From: Okapia johnstoni
Lineage: Eukaryota > Chordata > Mammalia > Artiodactyla > Giraffidae
NCBI GenBank assembly: GCA_024291935.2
Contig: CM044309.1
Span: 34,992,001 to 35,056,000, forward strand
Direction: 5' to 3'
Length of the DNA stretch: 64,000 nucleotides
In this document: piece by piece, positions 21,526 through 33,209 of the stretch
Position numbering within the stretch: position 1 is the first letter of the stretch
Layout of the letters: each line of letters starts with the position of its first letter
Translations under genes and position numbers: made by a program
The notes under the pieces: generated by a model
Told to the model about the DNA's origin: nothing
The model's database searches: none
What the model saw: the letters and a program-made list of their open reading frames with translations, nothing else

Positions 21526-21795
21526 AGTTTTGCCATAGCTTTTCTTCCAAGGAACAAGAGCCTTATAATTTCATGGCTGCAATCACCATCCCCAGTGATT
21601 TTTAAGACCAAGAAAATAGTCTGTTACTGTTTCTGTTGTTTCCCCATCTGTTTGCCATGAAGTGATGGGACCAGATAACATGATCTTTGCTTTTTGAATG
21701 TTGAATTTTGAGCTAGCTTTTTCACTCTCCTCTTTCACCTTCATCAACAGGCTCTTTCTTTCCTCTTCACTTAGATTTCATCTATTTTCCAGCCT
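21526..21795 (-). repeat. BovB LINE, upstream part of split copy
   Basis: Continues the antisense BovB: 'catagcttttcttccaagg', 'ttgccatgaagtgatgggacc' and 'ctcctctttcaccttcatcaac'. It ends before the catalytic motif, so the copy is 5'-truncated. Confidence 0.9.
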
Positions 21796-21984
21796 GTTAA
21801 ATCCAAATTCCCAGTTGTCTCCTGGAAAAAATAAACTTTGATACTGTACAGCTCCAACTTAACACCTAGAACGAAATTCTTAACACCTTTCTTCATATAC
21901 AGAGTATACTTCATAGATCTCCATCAGAGAGAAAGCATGTTTAGTGTTCTATAGCATTGACTCACTACTTGGAGTTAAATATTC

Positions 21985-22130
21985 ATTCTAGTATTCAGTT
22001 CTATGGCTTTGGACAAGTTACCTAATGTTTTTGTGCTTTACCTTCTCACATGTAAAGTGGGAATAATGATAGCATCATTATTACTAACATGGTTATAAAG
22101 ATATAAAAAGGCTGTTCATGTAAAATATTT
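21985..22130 (+). repeat. MIR SINE
   Basis: 'ggctttggacaagttacctaat', 'catgtaaagtgggaataatgatag' and 'catgtaaaatatttagaagtg' follow the MIR order. Confidence 0.75.
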
Positions 22131-22136
22131 AGAAGT

Positions 22137-22340
22137 GTTGCTATGGAATGAATGTCTGCATCCCCCAAAAGTCATATTTTAAAATCCTCACCTCTCAACA
22201 TGAATGATCTTAGGACATGGACCTTTGTGAGGTAGTTAGGCCATAAGAATGGAGCTATGATGAATGGAAACAGAGTCCCTTAAAAAAAACATTAGAGTTT
22301 ACCTTCTCTCTCTTTCTGTTCTACACTGTGTGAGGATACA
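22137..22340 (+). repeat. MaLR-like LTR, left part
   Basis: 'ggaatgaatgtctgcatccccc', 'ttaggacatggacctttgtgagg' and 'ggccataagaatggagc' resemble the 5' part of old MaLR-type LTRs. It ends at tgtgaggataca (22329-22340), which is duplicated beyond the SINE. Confidence 0.55.
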
Positions 22341-22583
22341 GGCTTCTCTGGTGGCTCAGTGGTAAAGAATCCTCTTGCCAATGCAGGAAACACAGGAGAC
22401 ACAGGTTCGAGAGTTAGAGTTAGGGTTAGATCTTTCTGGGTAGGGAAGATCCCCTGGAGAAGGAAATGGCAACCCACTCCAGTATTCCTGCCTGCAAAAT
22501 CCCATGGACAGAGTCTGGCGGGCTACAGTCCATGGTGGTGCCAAAGGGTCAGACTCAACTTAGACACTAAACAACAACAGCAA
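22341..22583 (+). mobile_element. Bov-tA SINE with 12-bp TSD
   Basis: Head 'ggcttctctggtggctcag' to tail 'cactaaacaacaacagcaa', flanked by perfect tgtgaggataca copies (22329-22340, 22584-22595). At the B-box a telomere-like stretch (gagttagagttagggttaga) replaces or interrupts the usual sequence. Confidence 0.95.
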
Positions 22584-22755
22584 TGTGAGGATACAACGAG
22601 AAGACAACATTGGCAAACCAGAAAGTACATGCCCCCATCAGACATGGGATCTTTCAGGACCTTGATCTTGAACTTCCCAGACTCCAGAATGGTGTGAAGT
22701 ATGTTTGTGGTGTTTGAGCTATCCAATCTATGTTAGAGCAGCCTGAAGGACTAAG
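22584..22755 (+). repeat. MaLR-like LTR, right part
   Basis: 'ccatcagacatgggatctttc', 'ccttgatcttgaacttcccag', 'agactccagaatggtgtgaag' and 'agcagcctgaaggactaag' follow the 3' half of the same old LTR class after the SINE. Confidence 0.55.
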
Positions 22756-22883
22756 TCCAGTGGCTAGTATGAATGAGCCTTAGAGAGTCTCAGATATTAT
22801 TTAAGGTTAAAGGGTGGCATTATTAATCATTATTGCATTTACTACAGCATAATTGACTTTTTGACATAATTGACAAGAGGATG

Positions 22884-25147
22884 CACTAGTCATAGCAAAC
22901 ACCATCTTCCAACAACACAAGAGACAACTACACATGGACATCACCAGATGGTCAATACCGAAATCAGATTTATATTCTTTGCACCCAAAAATGGAGAAGC
23001 TCTATAACGTCAGCAAAAACAAGACCAGGAGTCGACTGTAGCTCAGATCATGAACTCCTTATTTCAAAGTCCAAACTTAAATTGAAGAAAGTAGGGAAAA
23101 CCACTACCATTCTGGTATGACCTAAATCAAATCCCTTACAATTATTCAGTGGAAGTGAGAAATAGATTTAAGGGATTAGACCTGACAGAGTGCCTGAAGA
23201 ACTATGGATGGAGGTTCATGACATTGTACAGGAGACAGGGATCAAGACCATCCCCAAGAAAAAGAAATGCAAAAAGGCAAAATGGTTGTCTGAGGAGGTC
23301 TTACAAATAGCTGTGAAAAGAAGGGAAGCAAAAGGCAGAGGAGAAAAGGAAGATATACCAATTTGAACACAGAGTTCCAAAGAATAGCAAGGAGAGATAA
23401 GAAAGCCTTCCTCAGTGATCAATGCAAAAAAATAGAGGAAAACAGTACAATGGGAAAAACTAGAGAACTCTTCAAGAAAATTAGAGCTACCAATGGAACA
23501 TTTTATGCAAAGATGGGCACAATAAAGGATAGAAATGGTATGGACCTAACAGAAGCAGAAGATGTTAAGATAAGGTGGCAAGAATACACAGAAGAACTAT
23601 ACGAAAAGAACTGAATGACTCAGATAACCATGGTGGTGTGATCACTTACCTAGAGTCAGACATCCTGGAATGCAAAGTCAAGTGGGTCTTAGGAAACATC
23701 ACTACAAACACAGCAGGTGGGAGGGATAGAATTCCAGCTTACAAATCCTAAAAGATGATGCTGTGAAAGTGCTGTACTCAATATGCCAGCAAATCTGGAA
23801 AACAGCAGTGGCCACAAGACTGGAAAAGGTCAGTTTTCATTCCAATTCCAAAGAAAGGCAATACCAAAGAATGTTCAAACTATTGCACAATTGCACTCAT
23901 CTCACACACTAGCAAAGTAATGCTCAAAATTCTCCAAGCCAGGCTTCAACAGTACATGAACTAAGAACTTCCAGATGTTCAAGGTATATTTAGAAAAGGC
24001 AGAGGAACCTGAGATCAAATTGCCAATATCCATTTGATCATAGAAAAAGCCAGAGAATTTCAGAAAAAATGTCTACTTCTGTTTCATTGACTATGCTAAA
24101 GCCTTTGACTGTGTGGATCACAACAAACTGGAAAATGGTCCAAGAGTTGGGAATACGAGAACTCCTTATCTGCCTCCTAAAAAATATGTATGCAGGTCAA
24201 GAAGCAATAGAACTCGACATGGAACAATGGAATGGTTCCAAATTAAGAAAGGAGTATGTCAAGGCTGTATATTGTCACCCTGTTTATTTAACTTATATGC
24301 AGAAGTGCCAGGCTGGATGAAGCACAAGTTGGAATCAATATTGCCAGGATAAATATCAATAAGCTCAGATATGCAGGTGACACCACCCTTATGGCAGAAA
24401 GTGAAGAGGAACTAAAGAGTCTCTTGATGAAAGTGAAAGAGGAGAGTGGAAAAGTTGGCTTAAAAGTCAACATTCAAAAAACTAAGATCATAGCATCTGG
24501 TCCAATCACTTCATGGCAAAGAAAGGGGGAAACAATGGAATCGGTGACAGACTATTTTCTTGGGCTCCAAAATCACTAAGGATGGTGACTGCAGCCATGA
24601 AATTAAAAGACTCTTCCTCTTTGGAAGAAAAGTTATGACCAACCTAGACAGCATATTAAAAAGCAGAGACATTACTTTACCAACAAAGGTCTGTCTAGTC
24701 AAGGCTATGGTTTTTTCAGTAGTCATGTATGGATGTGAGAGGTGGACTATAAAGAAAGCTGAGCACCGAAGAATTGATGCTTTTAAACTGTGGTGTTGGA
24801 GAAGATTCTTGAGAGTCCGTTGGGCAGCAAGGAGATACAACCAGTCAATCTTAAAGGAAATCAGTCCTGAATATTCATTGGAAAGACTGATGCTGAAGCT
24901 GAAGCTCCAATCTTTGGCCACTGATACAAAAAACCGACTCATCGGAAAAGACCCTGATGCTGAGAAAGATTGGAGGGAGGAGAAGGGGATGACAGAGGAT
25001 GAGGTGGTTGCATGGCATAGACAACTCGATGGACATGAGTTTGATCAAGCTCCGGAAGTTGGTGATGGACAGGGAAGCCTGGTGTGATGCAGTCAGTGGG
25101 GTCGCAAAGAGTCGGACTGGTCACAGTGAACTGAATCAACTGAAATT
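22884..25147 (+). mobile_element. BovB (RTE) LINE, 5'-truncated, inactive
   Basis: About 2.26 kb of a ~3.3-kb non-LTR retrotransposon. In order it keeps the end of the endonuclease region ('gatggtcaataccgaaatcag'), the linker, and the reverse transcriptase: block A 'FIDYAKAFDCVDH' (~24090), block B 'GVCQGCILSPCLFNLY' (~24255), and the catalytic box, which reads YAGD rather than YADD (24370-24381). A C-terminal segment (24560-25087) follows, ending in the 3' UTR. The frame is broken by indels, including a 2-nt loss just after 'DCVDHNKL' (~24130) and another near 24205. It is an inactive fossil. Confidence 0.95.
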
Positions 25148-25315
25148 GACTTTTAATCCTATGTCTGCCCAGCCCAACACAGAGATTCTTGATGATAGAA
25201 GTGTTTCTCAGTCATCTCATGCCAGGCTGCTAAGTAACTCTTAGTGCATGGAAGACAATCAGTGAAAGGAGTGTTAAACATCTGTGTTCTCAAATTAACC
25301 TGATGACATACCACT

Positions 25316-25775
25316 GTTGGGGCTCAGGGCCGGCTGCCCCAGAAATATGCCTCAATGGCATATGGATTATTTTGAATTAAAGTGTCATAAGAAACAGACA
25401 GTTAGGGGAAATTATTAAGGCAACCACACTCTGACCCAACTCTTTTCCTTTGAAAGGAGAAAATAAATCTCCCACATGAAGGTATGCTCCCTATGCCAGG
25501 GGTATCGAAAGCAATCTCATCACTACAGCCATGGAATTCAAGGCTAAGAAAGTGGTGTAAACAAACTTTGTTAATTCCTCCTTAGTCTGCTACCCCAAGT
25601 ATAAGCCCCTTTGTTTTGTTAAATCTTCACAAATAATTGTTTCTTTGTCTAAAAATTACATATAAACAGCCTTCTTTGGTCACTGTGGGGGTCCTATTTC
25701 TATGGGACTTCAATGCATAGAAACAAAATTGTTTTTTCTCCTGTTCATCTGTCTTGTGTCCCCTATCCACTCCCC
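25316..25775 (+). mobile_element. Solo LTR, class uncertain
   Basis: Begins TGTTGGGGCTC, has a TATA-like 'acatataaac' near 25662, 'gtgggggtcctatttctatgg', then 'agaaacaaaattg' (degraded poly-A signal) and 'ctcctgttcatctgtcttgtg', a common LTR R/U5 layout. The right edge is approximate and no TSD was found. No retroviral genes adjoin it. Confidence 0.6.
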
Positions 25776-25899
25776 ATGGAGAATTCTCATCTCAGGTCCC
25801 TGGGGCTGTTGACATAGCTCTGCAGCTTAACAGACGGAACAAAATTCTTGAGAGTTTCTTTGTCAAGACCATCATACATCTCATCTCTAGATTTCTTTT

Positions 25900-26035
25900 C
25901 TTCAAAAGACAAATAATTGGTCATATTACTTCTCAGGTCGAAAGCCTCTGCTGCCCACAGAAGAAAATCCAAACTCTCCAGTCTGAGGTATAAGATTTTT
26001 CAAACTCTGACCCCTGCACCATCTCCTGCCACTTC
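25900..26035 (+). repeat. L2 LINE fragment
   Basis: 'ctgctgcccacagaagaaaatccaaactctccagtctgagg' and 'ctctgacccctgcaccatctcc' follow the sense L2 3' region. Confidence 0.6.
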
Positions 26036-27351
26036 CCTAGTGGTGGAACCTTGGTTGAGGCACTTGCCTTAGTTTCCCTAGGCCTCAGTTTTCATCTCTG
26101 AAAACAACCAAATGATCATATGAACACTTCTTTCTGTGCAAGGTCCAGTCAGTCAGCAACATGACTGAACAAAGTGTAGAATTCTATTAATTAAAAAAAA
26201 AAACAAAACATGTAGACTATGTTGAAAACATCTGAACATAATAAAGTCCAAGCTTAGACAAATGATAATTAAACCTGTAATAGCCACATTAAACCCTTGG
26301 GTCAAATTCTCATGTCTCCATTCTTGAATGACAGTTGCAGCTGGTGATATTGAAGAACTGAATGATTTCCCAATAAAAAACCTTTGAAAAATGGCAAAAC
26401 TAGGATAAGTCGTGCCAGGGTTCTTGTTTGTACACGACCATGTGCGTAACTCTATGTGCCGTTACAGTGCCCTACTGTCCTTCACATCACTTTGTTTTTC
26501 ATAATTAACACAACTAACCCCTTTCGTAGAAAAGAAGGAAAATGTCTGCCCTTCTGCAGAAGAAAATTATCTGAATTGAGCCCATTGTTATTTCCATAGA
26601 AAGTAGAATCATTGCTACATTTTTCCTTAACAATTATAGACTGAGAAGATTGTTTGAGGCCTTTCATATGAATCCACCTTCCTTACTCCTGGGGAGAACC
26701 AGACTTTAGAAAGAGCATTTCCTGGATGACATTAGGTTCTCACGTTAACCCCTCAGACCATCTGTGTCCTTGCTTATAGATTTCGCCTTCAAGACCCTGA
26801 TCTGCAAAAAGTTGCAGTTAAGCTAAATAAAAAGCCAATAAATATGCTTGTTCCTATTTTCAGACTTTCATTTCTCTAAATGAAATAAAGGAGAGCGATA
26901 TTAGTTACATCAGTGGCACTACTAAAGCATTCATTGAGCTCCCATAATAAGAGTAACAGTAACATTTTATGACTTTTTCTCAAAGGAAATTGAAACACTT
27001 TACCAACATTATTGTCTCGTTAATCTCATGTCTTTGAAAAATGGTGAAGGGGTATGCGGATGGAAAGATACAAGCCCGGGAGTCAGACAGAGCTGTTTTT
27101 TCTGTTTATGTACCTGCAAATCATTTCAGTAATGAGTAGATGAGATAATGGGCATCATGTATGTGCCTGCATGGCAACCACTCAACACATAATTCTCTCT
27201 CCCTCCTCTCTGTCTCTCCAGACCCAGTCATTTCTCCCCAATCTTCTCTCCCCATTACTCCAGCAACACCTTTTCTGTCCCTTCTTTACTTTTACAGTAG
27301 TGCGATCTCAGACAAGTTTGTTGGGGGTTTTGTTTTATGTTGTGTTATTGA
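26036..27351. other. No gene recognised
   Basis: MIR-like scraps around 26050-26110 and 26940-27040. Nothing else is identifiable. Confidence 0.45.
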
Positions 27352-27562
27352 CCCAAAACTTCCCTGGTAGTTCAGTGGTAAAGAACTAGCTTGCCAATAC
27401 AGGAGACCAGGGTTTGATCCCTGGGTCAGGAAGATCCCATGCAGGAGGGCATGGGAACCCAGTCCAGTATTCTTTCCTGGAGAATCCCATGGATAGAGGA
27501 GCCTGGCTGGCTACAGTCCATAGGACTGCGCAGAGTCGGACACAACTGAAGTGCAACAATTG
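27352..27562 (+). repeat. Bov-tA SINE, near full length
   Basis: 'aacttccctggtagttcagtgg', B-box-like 'ggtttgatcc', 'ggagaatcccatggatagag' and 'cggacacaactgaagtgcaac'. Confidence 0.95.
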
Positions 27563-28156
27563 ACTCCAAAGCATTCTAATCACCTCTGAGAGCGGCCATA
27601 AGAGCTTGTTATCATGATTCCACTGTCCTGTGTAGATAGTAGAGTTCAGCTACTTTCAGTCATGTTTTTAGTGGTGAGGCTACGTATCTTCTGTCTCAGC
27701 ATCACTCTTCTTAGATTCAGAAGAGTCTTAAGTATGAAGCATCATAGTGTCTACATTTTGGGCACCTGGGTGAAACAGAAAATATCCAACTGGAGCTAGG
27801 CCAAAAATTAATATGGAATGACACCTATAATTCCAAGAACTTAAGTTATAATCTGCATGCAAGATTCTCTTTATGTCCCTATGTTTGCCTCAAATCCTTC
27901 ACCACAGTATTGTTTAAATGTTGTATGCTTGCCCTTGGACATTATGGGAAGGTCTGCATGTCCTTTCTTGGATCAGGATAGTAAGCAGTGAGCAATGCAG
28001 GACTTGAGGGCAACATGGTGGGGTGGTGGATCCGGTGTGGAAGAAACAGAAATAATCACAAGAACCTCTCCACCTTCCACTAGCAGGCTATTTTGGAATG
28101 AAAGTTGGATGTTTAAGATTCAACTGAGGGTTTGCCCACTCCCCAACACCTTTGTG
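27563..28156. other. No gene recognised
   Basis: Unclassified sequence between SINEs. Confidence 0.5.
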
Positions 28157-28326
28157 GGCTTCCTTGGTGGCACAACAGTAAAGAATCAGCCTGTAATGCG
28201 GGAGACCTGGATTCGATCCCTGGGTTGAGATGATACCCTGGAGGAGGGCATGGCAATCCACCCCAGTATTCTTGCCTGGAGAATTCCCACGGACAGAGGA
28301 GCCTGGCAGGCTACAGCCCATGGGGT
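28157..28326 (+). repeat. Bov-tA SINE, 3' end missing
   Basis: Intact head 'gggcttccttggtggcac', B-box 'attcgatccc', body to 'cagcccatggggtca'. The normal terminus is absent and the sequence passes straight into an inverted CHR-type SINE. Confidence 0.93.
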
Positions 28327-28677
28327 CATTTTTTAAAATAATTTTATGTATTTACGGCTGTGCTAGGTCTTCATTGCTTTACGGGGTTTTTTTCCAGTTG
28401 TGGAGAATGGGGGCTACTCTCTACTTGCCATGAGTGGGCTTCTCATTGCGGTGGCTTTTCTTGTTGCAGAACAAAGGCCCTAGGGTGCACGGACCTTAGT
28501 CGTGGCACATGGGCTCAGTAGCTGCTGCTCATGGGCTCTAGAGCACAGGCTCAATAGTTGTGGCACATGGCCTTAGTTTGCTCTGCCGCCGGGGAGATCT
28601 TCCTGGATCGGGGATCCAACCTGCGTCTCCTGCATTGGAAGAAGGATTCTTTATCACTGAGCCACCAGGGAAGCCCA
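28327..28677 (-). repeat. CHR-type long SINE
   Basis: Antisense of the long cetartiodactyl SINE: T-rich tail, 'ggctgtgctaggtcttcattgc', 'ggcttctcattgcggtggc', 'gggctcagtagctgctgctc', and the inverted tRNA head 'tgagccaccagggaagccc' at the right. Together with the preceding SINE it forms an inverted pair with matching heads at the outer ends. Confidence 0.85.
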
Positions 28678-28844
28678 TCTCCACCAGGGATGGAGATCTT
28701 TTTTCTCTCCATTTCCAAGCTAGCTGAAGTGGGTGTTTTGTAACTGCAAAATGTGGATTTTATCTTATAGAAGATAGTGTAACACACGGCATTTTTAAAT
28801 ATTAATATATGTAGATGGAATATCTTATTCAAGAGTTGGTCATG

Positions 28845-29182
28845 CAGCAAAAGAGACACAGATATGTAGAACAGTATTATGAATTCTATGGGAGAGGGTG
28901 AGGGCAGGATGATATGAGAGAATGTCATTGAAGCATGTAAATTATCATATGTGAAACAAATCGCCAGTCCAGGTTCGATGCATGATACAGGGTGCTCCGG
29001 GCTGGTGCACTGGGATGACCCGGAGGGATGGGATGGGGAGGGAGGTGAGAGGGGGGTTCTGGAAGGGGGAACACATGTACACCCATGGTGGATTCATTTC
29101 AATGTATGGCAAAACCAATACAATATTGTAAAGTTAAAAAATAGATAAATGAATGAATTTAAAATTAAAAAAAAGAAAAAAA
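28845..29182 (+). mobile_element. Ruminant L1 3' end, 338 bp, 14-bp TSD
   Basis: 5'-truncated L1 insertion ending in the ruminant L1 3' UTR: 'atcgccagtccaggttcgatg', 'gctggtgcactgggatgacc', 'acacatgtacacccatgg' and 'atggcaaaaccaatacaatatt', then an A-rich tail. It is bounded by perfect aagagttggtcatg copies (28831-28844, 29183-29196). Confidence 0.95.
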
Positions 29183-29245
29183 AAGAGTTGGTCATGTAAC
29201 TATCCTTAGGTTTTGCCCAGAGCAAGAGGTATTAAATAACAACAT

Positions 29246-29262
29246 ATTTATTCATATATATG

Positions 29263-29308
<46 letters not shown>

Positions 29309-29334
29309 CATATATATATATATATGTATATGTG
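29246..29334 (+). repeat. (TA)n microsatellite
   Basis: Long TA run interrupted by CATACA and GTATG, adjacent to a SINE. Confidence 0.95.
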
Positions 29335-29538
29335 TGCTTGGTCACTCAGTCGTATCCAACTCTGTGACCCCAAAGACTGTAGACCACCAGGCACCTCTAT
29401 CCATGGTGTTTCTCCAGGCAAGAATACTAGAGTGGGTTGCCATGCCTTCCTAAAGGGGATCTTCCCAACCCAGGGATCAAACTCAGGTCTCTCACTTTAC
29501 AGGTAGATTCTTTAGCAACTGAGCCATCAGGGAAGTCC
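29335..29538 (-). repeat. Bov-tA SINE, near full length
   Basis: 'cttggtcactcagtcgtatcc', 'aagaatactagagtgggttgcc', and inverted head 'gagccatcagggaagtcc'. It sits between TA-rich stretches, suggesting insertion into the microsatellite. Confidence 0.93.
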
Positions 29539-30929
29539 ATATATATATTTGAATTTGCGCAGGCTGAAATTCCAGGAAGAATCTAGAATTGTGGTACACT
29601 AAACTTAATAATATCTTGGAAAAAAATAAATCATGGCTTTAGGAACTGACAGCAAGTTTCTGATTCATATGGTGAAATTGTGAGGTCCAGTCATGGCTTG
29701 AGCACCATAGTAATTTTCTATAAGAAATGAGAGAAACTTCTTGATTTCTAATAAGCACACACATACACAAAATAAATTTATATGAAACATAGTTCCTGAA
29801 TTAGAGTGAATGGGAGTGTAATGAATAACCCTTTAGAAAAGCAGTGGGGATTTTAGATGAATTTAGCAATGAGGGCTGATCTCTAAGGCAGTATTTTAAG
29901 AGGGAAATTTGTATAGCTTGGCACAAATAATTACAAGGGAAGATAATAACAATGTTGTAGTATTACAAAGTCATAGGTTTTAAAGACAGGGGAGCAAAAG
30001 AAAGGGTGGTTGTATTTTTAAAGGCTATTGCAGAGCAGAACAATGTGAAATTAGGCAAAAGAAAAGCTGGACTGCTCTCAGCACCATTTTCTCGACAGGA
30101 AGACATATTATTGGACAGTAGAGTCTCCCCAGGGCTGCCTGAGGTGTTTCACTGCTTGTGTCATTTCACGTGGAGTGCATAAAGCTGCTATAGGAGGTGG
30201 ACAAGGTGACCTGACGGGTCTCCTGTCTCTAATTTCTATGATTTAAAAGTTCTGTGCTATTACCCAGCAAGAAGCACTGCTTTTTAGTGATTCCATTTGT
30301 AAAATGACCCTACAGATGTTTTGTTTTACTTTCTACCTTTGTGGAACTCTTCCCCCCTAAACCCACCTGTGCAGTGAAACTCAAGATTATAGCATTCAGC
30401 ATCACAGGGTTGAAGAGGGTATGGAGGGAGGATTACACAGGAGTAAACTGTTGCTTACTTGGGAGAAAAAAAATTAAGAGGGAGGGAAACAAGAGGAGAG
30501 GTGAAAAGATCATCATATTAGTAACTTTCTCTGCGTCTAAATGGAATTTGATTTAGACAACACATTCCTGTAAGAAAAGCTGTATTGAGTGCAAAACAAA
30601 AGGGACATTAATCTTCCTTTTGACAAGAAAGGAAAAAACAAACCAAGGTGCTAATTTAACACGGGCTTATTGAAGTTTTCAGATTGCAATTTAGTTCTCC
30701 AGGAAGCCACAGGGTAGGGACAAGCTTTGAATGACACTGAATGTTTCTGACTTTTTGAAAGGCATTGAACGATAATTCTAGAATGTAATCTGTAGGTGCC
30801 ATTTACGTGATCTGTATAAAACTTTATCTTTTGATCCAGAAGGACTTGGATGCACAAGATGAAAAAAATAAATCAGAAAGCAGCCCTTGCTGGGTTTTAA
30901 GTACAATATTTAGCCTGAATCTTTTTTAT
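29539..30929. other. Unclassified region
   Basis: AT-rich to balanced sequence; no repeat family or coding domain recognised. Confidence 0.45.
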
Positions 30930-31135
30930 CCCGCATCTTTATAGGAGTATAGTTGCTTTACAGTGTTGTGTTAGGTTCAGGTATACAGCAAGGTGGACCA
31001 GTTATACATACACGTATAACCACTCTGTTTGAGATTCTTTTAGGCCAATACAGAGCAGAGAAGAGAGTTCCCTGTGCTATTCAGCAAGTCCTTATTGATT
31101 ATCTATTTTACATATAGCAGTGCATATACGTCAAT
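30930..31135 (-). repeat. L1 3' UTR fragment
   Basis: Antisense L1 3' UTR: 'gagtatagttgctttacag', 'gttgtgttaggttcaggtatac' and 'gttccctgtgctattcagc'. Confidence 0.8.
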
Positions 31136-32440
31136 TGCAATCTTATTTTCCCTTTTGTGATCAATTGTGAATGGGGCACATTGTGAATACTACATGTATT
31201 ATAAGAGACTGGATCACTGGTGGCTGCAATACACTTCAGCAGGATTCAAATCTGATTTTTGGTTGCCATAATAAAAGAATGTTAAACTAGATTTAATGTT
31301 TTAGACTAGAGTAGGATAGCCAAGGGACTTCTTACCGATTACCTAGCAAGACAAACTTTACCACTGAAGCATGATGAAATAGTAAAGAAACTCTAAGTTT
31401 TTGTACAAGAAGAATGATTATTAACATTAATATTATAAAGTAGCAAATGCTTAGAAAATACAACTGACTTTCCCATTCACAATAGCTAAAAACTATTAAG
31501 AGAACTGTAGCATTCACTTTTTGTTGCCTACAAGGTAAGCATTAATTCCCATCTTTCTTTTGGGAAGATGTTCAAATTCTTACTTCTCAAAGAAGGGTAC
31601 ACCATTCCCAGCTCAGGAGTAAATTCTTGAAAGGCTATATGAATTATTGATTCTTATTATTCTCTCTGCTTTTGATTGGTTTTCAGGTAGCCTCTGAACC
31701 AATTATTAGTACACAGGATATGCGATAGGTGTACTTCAGAAAAGACGAGTGCTTGTTTTTAAACATTACACTGGCAATTTTTCTAGTAAAGTTTCCCATA
31801 TTTGGATGCGATGCCTCAGTGACAAGGAGGGGGACAAAAGAGGGCAAAAAAGAGACCTTAAGCATGATGGAGCGGAAGGACAAAGAATCTGTATCCTTGA
31901 TGAATGCTGAAGTCACCAAATTTACCAATCTTAGAACAACTACTCTGAAATTTGTGCTGCATAAATACATTAATTTTCTTATTGTTTAAAACTCTTAACA
32001 AATAAGAGAAGCAATCAGCTTAGGGGTATTATTAGCAATACACCTAACCAACCAAGAATTAACATCCAGAAAGGAAAGAAAAAGAAAGTGAGAGAGAGAA
32101 GAGCTCTTATAAATTAATAATAAAACTATAAATAATCAAATGTAAAAATCAACAAAGGATGTGAACAGGAAATTTACAGAAAAAGAACAATAAAATATTC
32201 ATGAACATAGAAAAGTACACCAACTCAGTAGAAATCATAGAAGCACAGGTACAGAGAAGTTTCAATTTTTAAAAATCTTCTACTTTTGCACTCTTTTGAA
32301 ATTTAACTTTTTGAAAGTTAACATTTTAAAAACTGACCACTTGATTTTAAGAACACTATACGTGCCGAAAAAATTTTAAATGAAAAAGATAATCCTCTTT
32401 TCCAACATTTCCTATAATTCCTTATTTAATGAAAAATCCA
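31136..32440. other. No gene recognised
   Basis: Unclassified AT-rich DNA. Open frames of 86-95 codons overlap on both strands at 31683-31989 without a domain. Confidence 0.45.
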
Positions 32441-32645
32441 TTTATCCAGGTACTCAAAAATCCCTGGAAACACCCCCAACTCTTCTTTATCTCTTACATA
32501 TTACATCCAATCCATCATCCAATTTTGATGATTTGAATATCAAAATATATGTAATATATAGAATTGAATCACTGCTTACCAATTTTACCACCACTCTGGT
32601 TAAGTTTAACACTATCTCTTGCCTGCACCACTGCAGGAGTTTAGT
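32441..32645 (+). repeat. Probable L2-type fragment
   Basis: 'cccccaactcttctttatctc', 'catccaatccatcatccaa' and 'cttgcctgcaccactgcagg' follow sense L2 text, diverged. Confidence 0.5.
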
Positions 32646-32834
32646 TTTTTTGTGATATGATATTCTTTAATTGTGCTACTTAAGCTTTTGGTTAATCTTT
32701 TATTCGTAATGTTTCCATTGCTATTTATAAATGTGACCAGTCTGTAGTTTTGTTTGTTGTTTCTTGCCTTTTAAAAAAAAAAAAACATTGTTTGCTAGAT
32801 TTTTGTGTTATTGCTATGTTGCTTTTTTGCTGTT

Positions 32835-33125
32835 TATTTTTTAATTTTTTTAAATTGGAGTATGATTGCTTTACCATGTTGTGTTAGTTTCTGCTGTATA
32901 ACTACGTGAATCAATTATATGTGTACGTATATGCCTTCCCTCCTGAGCCTCCTTCCCACTCTACCCCCCATCCCACCCCTCTAGGTCATCACAGGCCACA
33001 GAGCTGAGCTCCCTGTGCTATTAAGCAGCTTTCCACTAGCTATCCATTTCACACAAAGTAGGGTATGTATGTCAATACTAGTAGTTTTCTTACTCATCTC
33101 CCTGCCTCCAACCTTGCCCCTTGGA
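32835..33125 (-). repeat. L1 3' UTR fragment
   Basis: Same antisense block as 2240-2600: 'ggagtatgattgctttacc', 'gttagtttctgctgtataac', 'cctctaggtcatcacagg' and 'ccactagctatccatttc'. Confidence 0.85.
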
Positions 33126-33209
33126 GTTTGTTCTCTAAACATCAGCGATATCTCTTTCCTTTAAAAGATTAGTTCAGTCATGTCAGGCCAGACCAGAGAC
33201 TATCCTCAT

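Noticed and set aside
24560..25087. A 175-codon frame with real protein-like text
   Set aside because: It is the C-terminal part of the BovB ORF, not a host gene.
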